Source: Methanobacteriota archaeon (GTDB lineage: Archaea > Halobacteriota > Methanosarcinia > Methanosarcinales > Methanosarcinaceae). From it: a stretch of DNA of 5,452 nucleotides. Location of the stretch: positions 1 to 5,452 of the forward strand of contig JAUPKV010000551.1 of the NCBI GenBank assembly GCA_030837265.1, in the 5' to 3' direction. Shown piece by piece: positions 4,889 to 5,452 of this stretch. How positions within the stretch are numbered: position 1 is the stretch's first letter; the number at the start of each line of letters is the position of its first letter. The translations under genes and the position numbers were made by a program. The notes under the pieces are model-generated. The model had not been told where the DNA came from and searched no databases. It worked only from the letters and a program-made list of their open reading frames with translations.

Positions 4889-5452
4889 ATGAATATTTTA
4901 GTGCTCCAGGAAACCGATTGGATTAAAAGAGGGCCTCACCAACAACACCATCTAATGGATAGAATGGCGTTAAGAGGTCATCAAATAAGAGTAATTGATT
5001 ATGAATATCTCTGGAAAGAAGATAAGGAAAGAAAACTACTTACCGGTCGAAAGGAAATCAAGGGGGCATACAAAATATTCAAGGATGCTGATATAACTCT
5101 TATCAGGCCGGGGATGATCAAAGCCCCCGTCCTTGATATGACATCCATCCTCTACTTTCATGAAAAAGAAATCAAAAGACAAATCCAGGAGTTTAAACCG
5201 GATGTAATAATTGCATTTGGTATCCTTAATGCATATCTCGGTGTGCAGCAAGCTAAAAAGCACAACATTCCCTTTGTGTACTATCTTATTGATCATTTAC
5301 ACGAGTTACTTCCAAACGAGCTTACAAGGAAAACGGCAGAACAATTCGAAAGACATACTCTCAAAGATGCTGATAAAATCTTTGTCATAAACAAAGGACT
5401 GAAAGATTATGCTGTTGAAATGGGTGGAGATATAAATAAAATATCTATAATA
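4889..5452 (+). CDS. Glycosyltransferase, GT-B fold, family 4-like, N-terminal part (runs off the right edge)
   Basis: An uninterrupted frame of 188 codons begins at the ATG at 4889 and is still open at the last base, so the C-terminal half is missing. The product starts MNILVLQETDWIKRGPHQQH, with a first beta strand followed by a loop and a histidine-rich helix, then MALRGHQIRVIDYEY (26-40), the second strand of a Rossmann-like acceptor domain. Later strands appear at PDVIIAFGILNAYLG and IPFVYYLIDHLHELLP, then DADKIFVINKGLKDY, a segment often seen just before the interdomain linker of family 4 transferases, where a surface strand leads to a helix naming the next start. The nucleotide-sugar-binding E-x7-E region would lie downstream and is not seen. 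It is the last visible member of the tight gene run, and probably uses a sugar nucleotide made by the enzymes before it. The family call rests on fold pattern, not on a decisive motif. Confidence 0.75.
   Translation, partial: MNILVLQETDWIKRGPHQQHHLMDRMALRGHQIRVIDYEYLWKEDKERKLLTGRKEIKGAYKIFKDADITLIRPGMIKAPVLDMTSILYFHEKEIKRQIQEFKPDVIIAFGILNAYLGVQQAKKHNIPFVYYLIDHLHELLPNELTRKTAEQFERHTLKDADKIFVINKGLKDYAVEMGGDINKISII

Noticed and set aside
5036..5296. Minus-strand open frame of 86 codons near the right end
   Set aside because: It is antisense to the uninterrupted 188-codon glycosyltransferase frame, which has a good start, a ribosome binding site and operon spacing.

Overview
The window looks like archaeal DNA, most probably Methanosarcina or a close relative. 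It is AT-rich, has an archaeal-type TATA box after an A-run, uses GGTGA/GTGAT-type ribosome binding sites, and its first glycosyltransferase resembles those I know from Methanosarcina surface-polysaccharide loci. The assignment comes from recognition of the proteins, not from a database search.

Layout. Positions 1-241 hold the upstream end of an insertion sequence on the minus strand. It encodes the first 50 residues of an IS66-type transposase (1-150), has two adjacent hairpins (184-229), and ends at a probable GTAA-type terminus near 241. Positions 242-529 are an AT-rich leader region with a clear TATA box (428-436) and three phased AATCTTT repeats. Next come a membrane-anchored family 2 glycosyltransferase (530-1498), a 236-base spacer, and then four co-oriented genes: non-hydrolysing UDP-GlcNAc 2-epimerase (wecB type, 1735-2868), two extended SDR sugar-nucleotide epimerase/dehydratases (2936-3877 and 3879-4877), and the start of a GT-B (family 4-like) glycosyltransferase that runs off the right edge (4889-5452).

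How it works together. This is part of a surface glycan or glycoprotein-glycan locus. WecB makes UDP-ManNAc from UDP-GlcNAc, and the two SDR enzymes remodel further nucleotide sugars. The GT4-like enzyme adds sugars to a growing chain, and the GT2 enzyme probably charges a polyprenyl/dolichyl phosphate carrier or starts a lipid-linked glycan. The last three genes are tightly packed (1-base and 11-base gaps) with ribosome binding sites at the junctions, so they are almost certainly co-transcribed; wecB, 67 bases upstream, probably belongs with them. GT2 has its own promoter and visibly higher GC than the genes after it.

I did not find a previously undescribed system. The most unusual features are a 78-bp in-frame tandem duplication at the 3' end of wecB, non-standard catalytic Ser/Thr motifs in both SDR proteins, and an apparently leaderless transposase promoter next to two hairpins at the insertion sequence end.
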